Of a stretch of 64,000 bases of DNA, positions 22,500 to 34,730 are shown piece by piece. Position 1 is the stretch's first letter. Every line of letters starts with the position of its first letter. The notes beneath the pieces are model-generated. The model saw only the letters and a program-made list of their open reading frames with translations. It had not been told where the DNA came from and did not search any database. Both the position numbers and the translations under genes were made by a program. This stretch comes from Siphonodentalium dalli (Eukaryota > Mollusca > Scaphopoda > Gadilida > Siphonodentaliidae). The stretch is from NCBI GenBank assembly GCA_032622095.1, contig CP136063.1:144539950-144603949 (forward strand). Direction: 5' to 3'.

Positions 22500-25400
22500 T
22501 CACGATCCATGTGTGATAATGCATGGATTTAGGGACATGGCGGCAGGGGTGTTGCACGTGTGTCTCGCATCCCCCACCCCACCACAACTTTGGTCAAAAT
22601 TGTCAACAGTTGGATAATTCATACATGACACAACATTAATTGGAACTTTCGCACGGTCACACCAACAATATTATAGGTTGAGATTGTTCTCGTAGTTTGA
22701 TTTTCCAACAATTATTAATTGTTTATGGAACATCATTTGCACATTGTCCTACTTTTCGTAATTTTTTTTTACTGAAATGGCATCAGTTGGAAATTTTACG
22801 ACCTTAGGGTGGGGGGGGGGGGGTCTCAGGTTGGAAATTTCCAACAATTGGAATTCTTGAGGCCAGTCTAGATGTTAGGAGTTTGCTATTTTCAGGTTCG
22901 GATCTCAAAATGTTCTCAGTGTATTCCGTTCCTCTTCTGGTTGTGGCAACAATACTACTGATCCATTTAGAATAATGCTAACATCCAGGCTGTGAGGGGC
23001 CAGTGACTTTTGGGGAAATCAAACCCCAAAGGGGGGGGGGGGTGCAGTTGAAAATTCCAAGGTGGATGCACCCCCCCCCCAACGCTGAAACCAATCTAGC
23101 CACGTCCCTGTCATGGATTTCCATGGATAATTAAGTTCAGCCTACGACAGTGGATACCGTTCCACTTTCAGTTGTATACCCTATAATAGGCTATTATGCT
23201 TATAGCTGTTGGGGGGGGGGGGTGTACTACCAGAATAGGAATTTACGATTGCACCACCCCCTTTCGTTGTATAAAATGCTCAAGCTGCAAACCAGAGTTC
23301 AGTCCCTTCGCTACGGTGTCTGACGCCCTGTTATGTAGGAGATTGATTTATGCATGGAGTTCGAACAACCTCCCCTTAATTCGGTATTTTCCAACCGGTA
23401 CCTTAAATCCACTTGTCGGTTTGCGCTCCAAAATACACCTAATAATATTCTCTTGTGAATTGTTTCCCGTGTCGAAATAGGTCGATAAATATATGTCACA
23501 AAAAGATGCATTGAAGTCATAACAAATACAAGTTTGAACACGATGTTTGGGTCCCAACCAAAATTCAGCTATTTACACGGAGCGTTCCGTGTTAGTCTAT
23601 ATATTCCTGATATATGTTATAAATAAAGAGCGTTCGTTTCACTTCTCTGCGAAAAATTTAAAACAGCTGGAAAATGACAATGGAAACTACTTACTAGAGC
23701 ACATGGCACCAATGTACCAATATTTTGTCAACCAAGCCATTATTGTGTGATTACCATGCAGTACATACTTAATCGGAGGGGGGCTTATATTGAGGTGTGA
23801 AAGGGTCTATCTGCTCTTTCGAGTATGATTCCCGGGGAAGTTTTTAGTTTCTGAAATATGTACATGTTTACACCTATTTATGGTCTCCGAATCAGTGACG
23901 TGGCTACATGGTCTTTGTTATGGTGTGTCAACGTTGAATTTCCTCTTGAACCAGACACCAAACTCCTTCGCGAGTTTCAATTTGCACCCCCCCCCCGCTT
24001 TGCATTGAAACTTTCCAACCGGCACCCAGGCTTTTCAACTGTTGGCAATTTCCAAACTGAATAAAACTGGAACATTTCCAAAATGCATGGTGTTCATGTC
24101 AGACAACAATTTTTAAAAGTCTAAAAGTTTTAAAAATATGATACCGGAGGTGTAAACAAAAATATTCCTACTGATTGTTGGAAAATCAGACAATGAAAAC
24201 ACGTACCGGTACTTAAAGTTACCAAGTAATGATGTGTCAGACATGAAATTTGGAAGGAAGTTATTACGTTGTCACACTGTGTCACAATAATTATTTCAGC
24301 TGTAGTGTGGGCCTATAGTCGTAACGTTGAGTAATATTAGGATTTATGTATTTGGTTGGGGTCAATTTGTGTATTGATGCATCCCCCACAAACGACCAAT
24401 GACTACATAATGGACGTTGTCACTGTATTAACTGCCGCGTGTCCCTAAAACATAAATTTGAACACCCCCCCCCCCAATAATAGACATGATTAGATATTAT
24501 TGGGCGGGTAATTTAACTTTTGGGGGATATGTGGGACGTGACGGCATGCAGGGGGTGGCGACATGCACAACTTTTGGAAATTTTTAATAATTTTGGCGAT
24601 ACATATGGGGCATTTTTTACCCATTATTATAATATTACCCATCCCATATTTTGTCTGAGGTATTCATATCAATAAATTACTTGGCTTGGGGCTCACCAAG
24701 CTACCAACTGAAATAGTTTGTTCTAACCAGTAGGCCTACATTTAGAGCAGTTTGGCAGAAAGGCGGTCTGCTATCAACATGCTGTTGTCAAGCCCCCACC
24801 CCCGTTGTCCGCACGCCCCTGACAGTAAGAATTTAATATCTGTGACAATGTGGGTTGGAATAAATATGGTAATGTGTGCAAAAATGGATGTGGCGACAGG
24901 GGTTTGAACATTGAGGTGTTACCACCCCTCCCCAATTTTTGTCAAACTTTTCAACATTTTGGAATTTTCAATAACTTAAATTAATGTCGTGTCAGTCATG
25001 AAATGCCTAACTGTTGAACATTTTGGTCAAAGTTAATGGGGCGGGACAACCTTACCCGTATTGTCCCTGACCTGACAGTAAGATTGCCCACTCTAGGAGG
25101 TTGTGGGTTAGAACAAATAATTAGGGTGATCGCAACATGGATGTGGCGATAGAGGTCGAGGTATTACCCCCCCCCCCCAGATAATTTCAACATTTTAAAT
25201 TTTCAATAACTTTATAAGTTGAACATCTTAGGCAAAATCTGTTTGAGATCATTTCGATAGTTTACATTTCCAAATTTCTAATGAGTATCGTTTTTGGTCA
25301 TTATTATGCGGTGAGCTAATTTCAAGATTTGGAATTTTCAATATCATAAGTTGAATTTCAGGCAAAATCTTTCTGAGATCGTCTGGGTAGTTTCGGTTCC

Positions 25401-25640
25401 CAACAGATATGTAATATTTAGAGTACATTATATTATTTTCTACAAAGACTATATTATAGCTATTAAATGGTATATATATAGTGTGTTGGATTTCAAACTC
25501 AGCATCGAATGGGAGACCAGATGAAACTTGGTCAAGTTGGGAAAACAGATTGGTTCACGGGTGGTTGCAATTTAACCCCTCAAAAAAGGAAGGCTTCTGT
25601 CAAAGTCCCCTGACATATTACCCCCCCCCCCCCCGTTCTC
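22500..25640. repeat. degenerate repeats with many G/C homopolymers
   Basis: Runs of nine or more G or C occur near 22812, 23031, 23091, 23211, 23987, 24465, 25150 and 25621. Several are followed by related text of the type AACTTTGG...TTTTCAACATTTTGGAATTT (e.g. 22580, 24560, 24940, 25170). This suggests several decayed copies of one G-ended element. No gene is supported in this interval. Confidence 0.55.
23400..23700 (+). repeat. dispersed repeat, copy 1 (partner at 63.5 kb)
   Basis: It shares ordered blocks with 63480-63790: AAAATACACCTAATAATATT, TAGGTCGATAAATA, TTGAAGTCATAACAAATACA, AGCTATTTACACGG, AATAAAGAGCGTTCGTTTCA and AACAGCTGGAAAATG. Same orientation, moderately diverged. Confidence 0.8.
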
Positions 25641-27984
25641 AAACCCCGTTCTTCATATCCATTCCGATTTGTCACCAAATGCTGAGATTTTTTATAAAGC
25701 AAGTTTTCAAACCGCTGTTTAATATTCATCGTACTAGTAAATGGGCATTGAAACACAAACACTCTTTATCGTTGATGATACGGCTGACAACAATTCAAAA
25801 CATGCTAAAATAATTACTCGATATCTTGCGAATTTACTAATATGTTCGGTCTCATATTTGCTGGGGAAAATCTCCAATGAGCATAAACTTACCATGCGCT
25901 GGCTCTTGTGGGATCTGTGCAATTTTATTAATGAACTGATTGACAGTTTTGCTAGAAATTGACACCGACTACTTAGCGAGTTTTGAGAATCCGTGACCAA
26001 TTGGTTGATTGAGACGTTCCTGTGTATATAAGATACCTGCTGTTCTCAGAGATATTCATGAGTTGAGAAAAACTTCGCGCGCGCATAACACCTCCGCCTA
26101 CCGGCGTCGGTGTCATCAGCACGTGCTCAACTCCTTCCAACTCACGAATTCCTCAAGACCAGTATATGTAACGATTACGTACCACGTGCAAAGGTATGGT
26201 ACCTATATATACTATCGGGAACCGTTCGATTAATTAAAGTACCATATGCATACATATTTTATATATATTATTGGCAACCGGTCAAATAATTAAAGTACTC
26301 TCGTGCATGCAAATGCATGTAGGAATTTCCCGGATTGGTCTGGTTCTTATATATCAAGATGTGTACAGTGTGTGACAATGTCAAGCTGCACACAGAAAAT
26401 GCATTGGGCTAACGTTAGTCTCTGTTTCTTTCAGGACTTATTTACTTGCTATCCTGTTTCTGGATCTGGATATTTTGTGTATAAGCTACGGTACTATACA
26501 AGCGGATTCGATCAATGTGTACTCGTCTGTCGAAACCATCAACGGCTTGGGGATATGAACTTACATGTACCAGTATTCCAGCATGGTCTATATCGTGTTG
26601 CACATCGTTATATTGTGAATATTATTGCACGACTGACACCAGCGCGACCGACATAACACCATGTACGACATGAATTCGTCAGTTTATGGTTATTCACTTG
26701 GATGGAAATTCTTACTTGTCCTGTGTTGTGCATTGAATCAGATGCCAAAAAAACTCGACATTCATCGGTGTATCGATAATCGGCACTGAAAGGATGATGT
26801 GTGTTCATCTTGTTGTGGCAGTTATACATCTGATACATCAGTTATTAATAACGTAATGATAACCTATGAAAATGGTAAATTCCAGATATTCAAGGAGGTG
26901 AATATAAAATGGTTTCTCTCGCGATATGATTTCTTCAGAAGAATTGTCAATCAATGTCCTACAAAACAGTTGCTTCATACAAGCCAATTTCCTGCATACA
27001 TATATGCATGAGCCATGAGTACACTGAATCCAGTTCATGACAGATCATGGAATGATGAAAATATTATATTTCATATAATATGTTGGGTTTTGTATACATA
27101 AATTAATCTTTATGGATCCATGGGTTTAATTTCTCCCAGATAAATCATTCCAACATATGCAACAAGTGGCATACATATGTGCATAGATACAAATAAGCTT
27201 AGTAATTGCTCTTTCATAATATGTCAACAGATAAAATTAATTGCTGTACATGCATGTATTGAATTTATATAATCAGAATCTACGGTATCATGGACTAATT
27301 AGAAAACGGATTGCAAAAACGCGATATTCTTTCTTATGTGACATTGTATATCACCATGCACAGAGTTCCCTCTATATAATAGCACTGGTACGTAAATGAG
27401 AAATTACTAGGTTTAATTTAATCATATGTACTTTGAGCCGTTTCAAATTTTGCACATCTACATCAGATCACCCTCCAGAATAATGATGTTCGAAGAAGAT
27501 GTAACCTGACCAAAGTTTAAAGCCACATAATGTTTGAATATTTTGTTCCCAACATTATCGAGAGCACAAAATCGCAAATTAAGCTGAAATAAAGACATTT
27601 CTTTTGTATGGTAAAGGGATATATAAGCTAACAAAAATATGTAGCATTTTCGATAACTTTATTCAGGAGACCAATAAAAAATATTTTTCTTTAGAGTGAG
27701 TAGATGGTCAAGATTCTTAAAATCAACAACTAATGACAAGTCATTTTGTCTTTATTTAAATCGGCATACACTTTTGTTTCTATATGTTTCATTTTATTCT
27801 GGTTTCATATTTGTGAAATTGAATGTTGTTTCCAATTATAATACTTTGAAGTTGCAAACATTATGTGGGACTTTAAATTTATTGGTATGTTGTATCTCAT
27901 CGGATGTTAATTTTATAAGGACGCCCTAATGTGAGGGGAATCGACCCTACGAATGGAGCCTCGATCCGTCCCTGTCAATGCCCA
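25641..27984. other. non-coding sequence, no recognised gene
   Basis: Only short open frames are present, none with recognisable domains or convincing splice context. It lies between the two AACGTTGG arrays. Confidence 0.4.
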
Positions 27985-28467
27985 AACACAACGTTGGTCC
28001 AACGTTGCCCCAACGTCGTATTCTTAGTGGAATTCACCGTTGTTTCGACGTCGTTTCAACGTCGGTGCCCGACGGCGCACCAACGTCGGCTCGACGTCGA
28101 ACCACCGTCGAGTCGACGACGGGATCCGACGTCAAGCCGACGCCGAGCCAGCGGCAACAGCCATAGTTGGCCCAACGTTGGATTCCAACGCTGATAGAAA
28201 TGACGTTGGCCCAATGTCGTATTATTAGTGGAATTCACCGTTGGTTCGACGTCGTTTCAACGTCGGGTGCCCGACGGCGCACCAACGTCGGCTCGACGTC
28301 GAACCACCGTCGAGTCGACGACGGGATCCGACGTCGAGCCGACGCCGAGCCAGCGGCAACAGCCATAGTTGGGCCAACGTTGGATTCCAACGTTGGCCCA
28401 ACGATAGAAATGACGTTGGCCCAACGTTGGCCCAACGTTGGCCCAACGTGGGTGTGCTATCTGGGCG
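27985..28467. repeat. AACGTTGG minisatellite with ~201-bp tandem duplication and inverted end (right)
   Basis: Two tandem ~201-bp units (starting about 28025 and 28226) share TAGTGGAATTCACCGTTG, the GACGGCGCACCAACGTCGGC block and AGCCAGCGGCAACAGCCATA. The array ends GTGTGCTATCTGGGCG (28452-28467) followed by TTAA (28468-28471). That end is the exact reverse complement of the left array's start at 21677-21692. The peptides encoded here are simple consequences of the repeat. Confidence 0.8.
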
Positions 28468-28471
28468 TTAA

Positions 28472-28752
28472 TTCCATAAAACTTAATATCGACACACCTA
28501 TCGAACATGCGTGAGTTAATGCGAGACAAAAAAAATAAAATAAACGCCAACTATGAACTTCAAATTATTTGAAATACATCGCACTTAATACAAGCACACT
28601 CACGTTGTGTGCTCGGTCACATCATAACCGGAGACGACACATATAAGCTATCAGCTTGCTGTCGAATCCCCTCCATACCATAACTTGTTACTATATAGTA
28701 TATTGTAATTACTTTATGAATTATATGGATTAAATACTGTTTACATCAACTT
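28472..28752. other. spacer, nothing recognised
   Basis: No gene or repeat seen. Confidence 0.35.
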
Positions 28753-29430
28753 GTGGGAGTTGTGCAGACCAATCGCCCATATACTGCTGCACTCAAAAAT
28801 CTAGGAAGATTGTTGAACAAGTCAACTTACCCAAACAATCTATTGTGTAAATATTGTTCGCACTATTATGATCACGATTTGAACACGCACTTTCGACATG
28901 CAGAGCTGACGTTATCATCCATATGCGGGATGTCTACTGGACTAGGATCATCAACAAATATGGCATCGATCTATATTTGTATCTCGCATCACTACCCATA
29001 TCAGAACTGATGGCTTTAATTCCCGGAGGACCTCCGTCTGTGCCATTCGCGGGATCTGCAGATAATCTCGAATATGTAATCCTTGATTCAGCAATATTTC
29101 TGCTACATGCTTGTAAGAATATGGGGAACACGGCAATATGACGACTCACATATTCTGCAACTGATATCTGTCGTGAAAGTGTCATGGAACCGACTGTTCT
29201 CTCTGATCATTTTCTACTTCACCCACTTGACTATATCCATATACTATACTCTTCTACAGTCCCATGTGACCATCATTACATTCTTACTACTACACACTAT
29301 CTCTCCATCTCTCTTCATCAATACTTATCCACGCCAACGCCCACGCCATCATCATATATGTATTTGTATAACTGTGTATGTAAATATAACTCTCCCATGC
29401 GGAGGCATTAAATATTATTTTTAAAAATAG
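28753..29430 (+). mobile_element. 5'-truncated LINE 3' end
   Basis: Two overlapping frames encode the extreme C-terminus of the same family as 32872-33772: NLGRLLNKSTYPNNLLCKYC (compare LLNKTTYPNNVTCYQC), then DVYWTRIINKYGIDLYLYLA. A frameshift falls near 28925. The 3' UTR ends with CTCCCATGCGGAGGCATTAA, the hairpin plus A-rich tail shared with the LINEs ending at 34730 and 38250. It abuts a minus-strand ORF1 fragment at about 29430. Confidence 0.75.
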
Positions 29431-30064
29431 GATTTGGTGGTTTCCTGTCAAGTGGTGTTCCTATTGGAAGTGCTACTGGTAGTCTATGGGAATTTACACA
29501 GTGATCGACAATTTTGTCTGCGATTGGAGGATCCAGTTTCATAGAGGTTATCAGGAAGTTCTTGATCACATCATATGGGACCTCACGTCTTGTTTCCTTT
29601 ATGCCATATACCAGAATGTTGTATTTCCTGTCATGGACTTCACTGTCTGATAATTCAGAATGTTTTGCTAATAATTTCTCCTAAACTTGTGGAATAACAC
29701 TATCCTCTATAGGTGACATCCGTTCTTCCATTGATGCCAGTGCAGTTGTGTTTTCAATTTGTTCATCAGTTATGTTTTGTATTTTGGTATTGATTTTGGA
29801 AAATTCCGTTGAGATATTTACAAATTTTGTATTAATACTTTCAAAATTTGTGATAAGTGACATATTCATATTGATGATTAGTTCTTTCAACTCATCTTTC
29901 GATACTTCTGGAAGAGTTGTTGGTTCGATGTTGGGCATAGCTGAATCGTTACCGCTCATTTTGAAACACTTTGTGGATGAATTTATATTGGTTGAATAGT
30001 TAATTTGGAGTGGCCTAGATTGCGCGCGACAACTTCGAAAGTTCAACATATCTTTAAGCGACAA
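29431..30064 (-). pseudogene. LINE ORF1 fragment (coiled coil plus RRM-like region)
   Basis: Probable start MSGNDSAMPNIEP at about 29959. A heptad-like helix follows (ELKELIINMNMSLITNFESI, then INTKIQNITDEQIENT), consistent with the trimeric coiled coil of LINE ORF1 proteins. An in-frame stop lies at 29681. The frame then resumes with HDRKYNILVYGIKETRREVP, the start of the RNA-binding domain of this family. It ends at about 29430, where a plus-strand LINE tail abuts it. Confidence 0.7.
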
Positions 30065-30221
30065 TTTTCACACACAAAACACCAATTGTCGGGCATTATT
30101 CATCTGCTGCATATTTGGAATCAGAGTGATGACCATTACTTGCCTCTGTGTGCCATTAATATGCCGTCTTAATGTGTTTCAATCTGCTATCAAAATAACA
30201 TGTGATGTTGGCCGCCATCTT

Positions 30222-30475
30222 TACCGGATGTACTCTGGGGTACCTGTCCGGTACTCTGGAGTACCTATCCGGTACTCTGGTGTACTTATCTATGTGCTCC
30301 GGAGTACCAAATATCCAGGTACTATGTGGAGTACCTGTCCAGGTACTCTGGAGAACATGTCTGGGTACTCTTGAATACCAACTATCCAGATATTATGTAG
30401 ATAACATCAGAGTACCTGGGCAGAAGCTGCAGAATACCTACCCAGGTACGCCGGAGTACCTGTCCAGAAACATGT
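30222..30475. repeat. GGTACTCTGGAGTACCTGTCC minisatellite
   Basis: About ten degenerate ~21-24 bp units built on GGTACTCTGGAGTACCTGTC. Each unit contains a partial palindrome (GTACT...AGTAC). The theme recurs at 19430-19540. The open frames across it are incidental. Confidence 0.85.
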
Positions 30476-30831
30476 ATACTGGTAATATGGGGCACCTTAT
30501 TGGGATAGTATTTTTTCCCTGCACATGGAGTAAAATTTGTCTGAATGTCTGACATAATCGTAATTGTTTTTTTTGAATATGTGTGTAATTAAAGTAAACA
30601 TTATAAATCTGACATCTTAAACCTATAAATTAGTCAGACAGGATTAACAACACGATAGTCCTAGCCATTCCACCACATTTTCACATGCCAAAATGACGCT
30701 ATGCCGCCACGTTTTTGTTTACATTACTGTAAAATATTTGCTGTAAATCTTATGGAAAATACCGACAGCAGAGTTGCCGCCAGTATTATACCGTGACATA
30801 AACAGTACACCGTATATTTTCCTACACCGCA

Positions 30832-31014
30832 GCACAGGGGTGTGTCGTTAAAGTGAGTAACATATAAATTAGGAAATATATAAATTTAAACCGAGCGCAT
30901 GTATGAACGTATGTATGTATAGCGAAGCGGTTTTTAAAGTGGCACACTCAGTTTATATATATATTTTTTTATTTTGATTTATATTTTACTCGGTTTAACG
31001 ACACGCTCTTGTGC
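30832..31014. mobile_element. ~183-bp MITE-like element
   Basis: The ends are imperfect inverted repeats of about 30 bp: left GCACAGGGGTGTGTCGTTAA, right TTAACGACACGCTCTTGTGC. The interior is AT-rich. The related CACCGTATATTT words outside each end may be part of the target. No coding capacity. Confidence 0.6.
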
Positions 31015-31489
31015 ACCGTATATTTAAATGTTATACTGCACAATTTACAATATACTGTGTTTCCCTATACCAGAGTATACCATAGAAATAACAGTTATAC
31101 CAAAAAAAGTAATGTTCGACCATCACAGAATGGCGCAAACATCTACTATGAGTGCTCAATAGCAGATACTTGAACCACATTTCCATAAATAAAATGATGG
31201 GTGTATGCCCGTGATTTTAATGACCAATGCTCGGTGTAGTAAAATCCCGCTCCATAATTTTACGAACTACCTGTCAGGTTCCATTGTTCTCGGACACAAT
31301 GCTTGGTAGAATTCCCAATTGATGGACAATATTTGTTTTGGGAAATTACACATACAATTGTACATTGGTTAAATTGAGGTTACACATACTTAAAAAGCTC
31401 ACCAAAATATGACAATTATTGAGGTTGGTAATCTTGGTATGTGATCTTGGTTGAATTCTGCTTGATTCATTCAATACCGGTAAATGTAA
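31015..31489. other. spacer, nothing recognised
   Basis: AT-rich, no feature seen. Confidence 0.35.
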
Positions 31490-31495
31490 CATAAT

Positions 31496-32871
31496 TCACG
31501 AAAACCAAAGTGGATTTCGACAAAACCACTCTGCAGTCGACAACGTATTCATACTACAGTCTCTAATAGAATTAACACAATTTAAAAAAATGAAATTATA
31601 TTGCGCTTTTATAGATCTCCAAAATGCATTCGATACTGTATGTAGAGAGGCAATGTGGCACAAACTTATTTTGAATAACATTACTGGTAAAATGCATAGA
31701 ATTATTCTTGACATATACACCGGTATCAAGTCAAAAGTTGTCCACAACGGAAAATCGTCAGAGTAATTCCCTTCATATACAGGCCTAAAACAAGGAGACA
31801 ATGTATCACCATTTTTATTTTGTTTACACCTTAACGACCTGCAAGATTTTCTAGGGAGTACTGACATCAAAGGGGTAGAATCAATATCTCAAGAGTATGA
31901 AGATAGACTCGATCGATACTTGAATCTTTTCGCGCTACTATATGCTGATGACACGGTGCTATTCTCAGAATCCGAAGCAGATTTGCAATTACAAATTAAT
32001 TATTTTTAAGATTACTGTACAACCTGGATGCTTAGGGTTAATATACCAAAATCAAAAATTATTTGTTTCTCAAACGGAAAGTGAAGCATGTAACGTTCAG
32101 ATATAACAACAAAGAACTTGAAATCGTAAACACATTTAATTATTTGGGAGTAATATTAAATCGAACAGGATCTTTCGCCGAAATGAAAAAGCAAGTATCG
32201 ACCAAAGCCACCAAAGCTATGTACGAGGTGATTAAAATTGGGCGAACAAACAAGCTTTCAATTTCGACACACCTAAAATTATTCGACTCATTAGTTGTAC
32301 CGATTCTTTTATACGACTGTGAGGTATGGGGTATGGGTGATAACTCATATGATTGAACGCGTACATCTTAAATTCTGCAAAATGATTTTGCATCTGATAG
32401 CCTCACGCCCAGTTATATGGTGTATGGGGAATTGGGAAGACAACCATTACATGTGAAAATCAAATTTCGAATAGTGAAATTCTGGATGAAATTAGTAAAT
32501 CGCTCCGAGCATTTTAGACAATACTGGTTTATCATATATATGGTTATACCAAATGAACGGTTTAGACGATAAACATGTAGAATCCACGTTAAAGCGAAAG
32601 TTGATCGACCAATTTAAACAAGAATGGTACGCCTCGATGGAATCATCGTCAAAGGGTCGTGCTTAAACTTATAAAAGATAAATTTATAATGGAAAATTAT
32701 CTAGGTTCATTGAACCACAAAGATATTTATATATTAGCAATGTTTAGAACCGCGAATCATTTCCTGCCAGTGGAAATTGGTCGTTGGAACAACACATCGT
32801 GTGTTAATCGGAAATGCACTTTTTGTACAAAGAAAGTCATTGGGAATGAATACCATGTTATTTTTGAATGC
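31496..32871 (+). pseudogene. LINE reverse transcriptase, catalytic box intact, frame broken
   Basis: In-frame RT blocks are SGFRQNHSAVDNV, CAFIDLQNAFDTV (Asp of motif A), TGLKQGDNVSPFLF and LLYADDTVLF (intact YADD). Stops occur near 31762 and 32007, and a frameshift near 32080. The frame continues with VNTFNYLGVILNRTGSF and VVPILLYDCEVWG, then, after more breaks, FRTANHFLPVEIGRWNN and the knuckle CTFCTKKVIGNEYHVIFEC. Non-functional because of the stops, although the metal-binding residues are conserved. Confidence 0.83.
32748..32871. repeat. 124-bp target-site duplication, left copy
   Basis: Identical by eye to 34731-34854 (AACCGCGAATCATTTCCTGC... to ...TTTTTGAATGC). It lies within the knuckle-coding part of the host LINE. 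Confidence 0.92.
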
Positions 32872-33772
32872 AGCAAAACTTAGGAAAACATTTTTCTCTA
32901 TGATTGGCAATGACTCTCTTAAATACGCTACTCCTCTGACAATGAACCATATGTTACGGACCGTTGTCCTACCCAAATCATTATACGGCACTGAAATCAC
33001 ATCACTTCAAACACAATCATCTGTTAACATAATAGAACGTTCTCTGCGCACGTATGTAAAATACTCGCAGCAATTACCAAAACGCACAAGTACGGATATT
33101 GCGCTTGGATTAGTAGGACAACTTCCTGTTCAACGAGAAATACATGTTCGCAAACTGTGCTTTCTGGGGCAGTTGATTCACCTTCCTACTGGACATCAAA
33201 CTCCACTTAAACTATTTATTTTCAAAGCACACCTGTATCGTCTATTTCGCCGCCCAGCTTCCGGATTTGTCTCTGATGTTTTCCCTTTACTTGAGCAGTA
33301 TGGACTCATGGTACACGTTGATAATTGTCTACTCCACGGCAACTTCCCTGATCACAAGTCATGGAAGACAATCGTTAAAAGTGTTGTAAAGATAACTTAC
33401 ACGACACAGTGGAAAGCAACTATTTCCAACGAAAGGAGGTTTACTATTGTCAACCATGTTCTCCGTGACCCCCTATCCGGATGGAAAATATGGAGACTCT
33501 TTCAATGTCACCCAAACGCAGCTGATAAATTCTATAACTTGGCCAAACTTCTCAACAAAACAACCTACCCAAATAACGTGACCTGCTACCAGTGTTACAA
33601 CGCATACGACAACGAACTTGATCATTTAATGTTCTGCTGTACAGCCCACCCAATTCTGATGTTAAGGAACCAGTTATGGGGGACAATACGTAATCAGAAT
33701 GGTGTGTCAATGTTCCTCTACTTGGACGGCTTATCTAAAAATGAATTTCTAGCAATCATTCTTGGGACCTAG
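32872..33772 (+). pseudogene. LINE ORF2 C-terminal half, open frame
   Basis: About 300 codons are open from the insertion point to a TAG at 33770. Starts upstream lie in the host LINE, so any initiation there would give a chimera. The segment covers the region after the RT palm: TVVLPKSLYGTEITSLQTQ, QQLPKRTSTDIALGLVGQLP, REIHVRKLCFLGQLIHLPTG, then a long helical region, SWKTIVKSVVKITYTTQWK, and a terminal Cys motif (CYQCYNAYDNELDHLMFCC). No RT catalytic box is present because of the 5' truncation. The intact frame suggests a young insertion. Compared with the copy at 28.9-29.1 kb it stops early, after LAIILGT. Confidence 0.85.
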
Positions 33773-33954
33773 GATCCGTACTTAACGTATCCCATTCAGA
33801 AATGCCACAACCTGATTATCGAGGTGTCATCATCTTTTCTTCTGACAATGTCCAGACTGGTGTCAAACACATATCAACTGATATGACAATGTCCGGATAC
33901 ATGCCAAACTTTTGAATTAACATAAGAACCTGATGCATGTAATATTTTCCGTAT

Positions 33955-34465
33955 TGATGCCCCTCACTTGATCACACGGTTGTGATATACATATTTTTTT
34001 TTTGTGTGCAGGCTAATCCATAGATATAATTTGTTTTCTAAATAGTATAATTTATTTTGCCTACTGTAACTATTATCATAACAACCTCACGCACGTGAGG
34101 TGTTCCTTAGTGACGCCTGTCATTCAACGACCATACGGTAGTGGATACATACATCTGTTTTGTGCATCAACATGTGCATCATCTGTTTTATAAATTATCT
34201 GAGCATACCGTATACATGTCGAATATTGTCATTACAACCACACGCATGTGAGATATTCCTTGGTGACGCCCATCAGCGATCACACGGGTGTGATATATGT
34301 AATATTGTTTTTCTGCATCCAAACATGTGTATTATGTGGTATTCTAATTAGTCTATGCATGCACAACATTGGATTACCATAATAATCTCACGCGTGTGAG
34401 ATATTCCTTAGTGACGACCATCATCGTTCACACGGGTGTGATATATGTAACTTCGTTTTGCATAT
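33955..34465. repeat. palindrome-rich tandem repeats in LINE 3' UTR
   Basis: Units at about 34085, 34240 and 34385 share CTCACGCGTGTGAG-type palindromes, then ATATTCCTTAGTGACG and TCACACGGGTGTGATATATG. A partial unit begins near 33965. The period is about 145-155 bp. The paired palindromes could form RNA stem-loops. Confidence 0.8.
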
Positions 34466-34689
34466 CTATTGTATGTATAATTTTTTTTATAAATAGTCTA
34501 TAATACGAGTTATACCTTCAACATTCAAGAACACGAGTACTATATCTATATACAATTATACATCATTTGCATGCGATCATTATATCGTCACATATATATA
34601 TAAATTTTATACATTGAGTGCATGTGCTTGTGATTTTATCTTTTGATTTATGTACAATGTATTTGTAAATAACCATGTACAAATTATCT

Positions 34690-34730
34690 ATCTCCTCAAA
34701 AGGAGGCAATAAAGAATATATATATATTAT
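34690..34730 (+). other. LINE 3' hairpin and TA tail
   Basis: CTCCTCAAAAGGAGGCAATA forms a short stem followed by an AATAAAG-type motif and a TA-rich tail. The same arrangement ends the LINEs at 29.4 and 38.2 kb, so it is probably the 3' recognition signal for the family's RT. Confidence 0.7.

Larger units (their letters stand above)
32872..34730 (+). mobile_element. 5'-truncated LINE inserted in another LINE, long TSD
   Basis: The insert begins inside the RT C-terminal region and ends with a CTCC...GGAGG hairpin, AATAAAG and a TA-rich tail (34691-34730). It has 5' truncation, a 3' tail and a duplicated target, the signature of target-primed reverse transcription. The 3' UTR holds three ~150-bp palindromic repeats. 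The family matches the fragments at 21.1, 28.8 and 36.1 kb. Confidence 0.88.

Noticed and set aside
27931-28550. Several overlapping Arg/Pro-rich frames on both strands
   Set aside because: They are translations of the AACGTTGG/GTCGACG repeats.
32777-32871. N-terminal part of the 331-codon frame (MVVGTTHRVLIGNALF...)
   Set aside because: This stretch belongs to the host LINE read in a different frame from its knuckle protein; only the part from 32872 on is genuine LINE protein of the insert.
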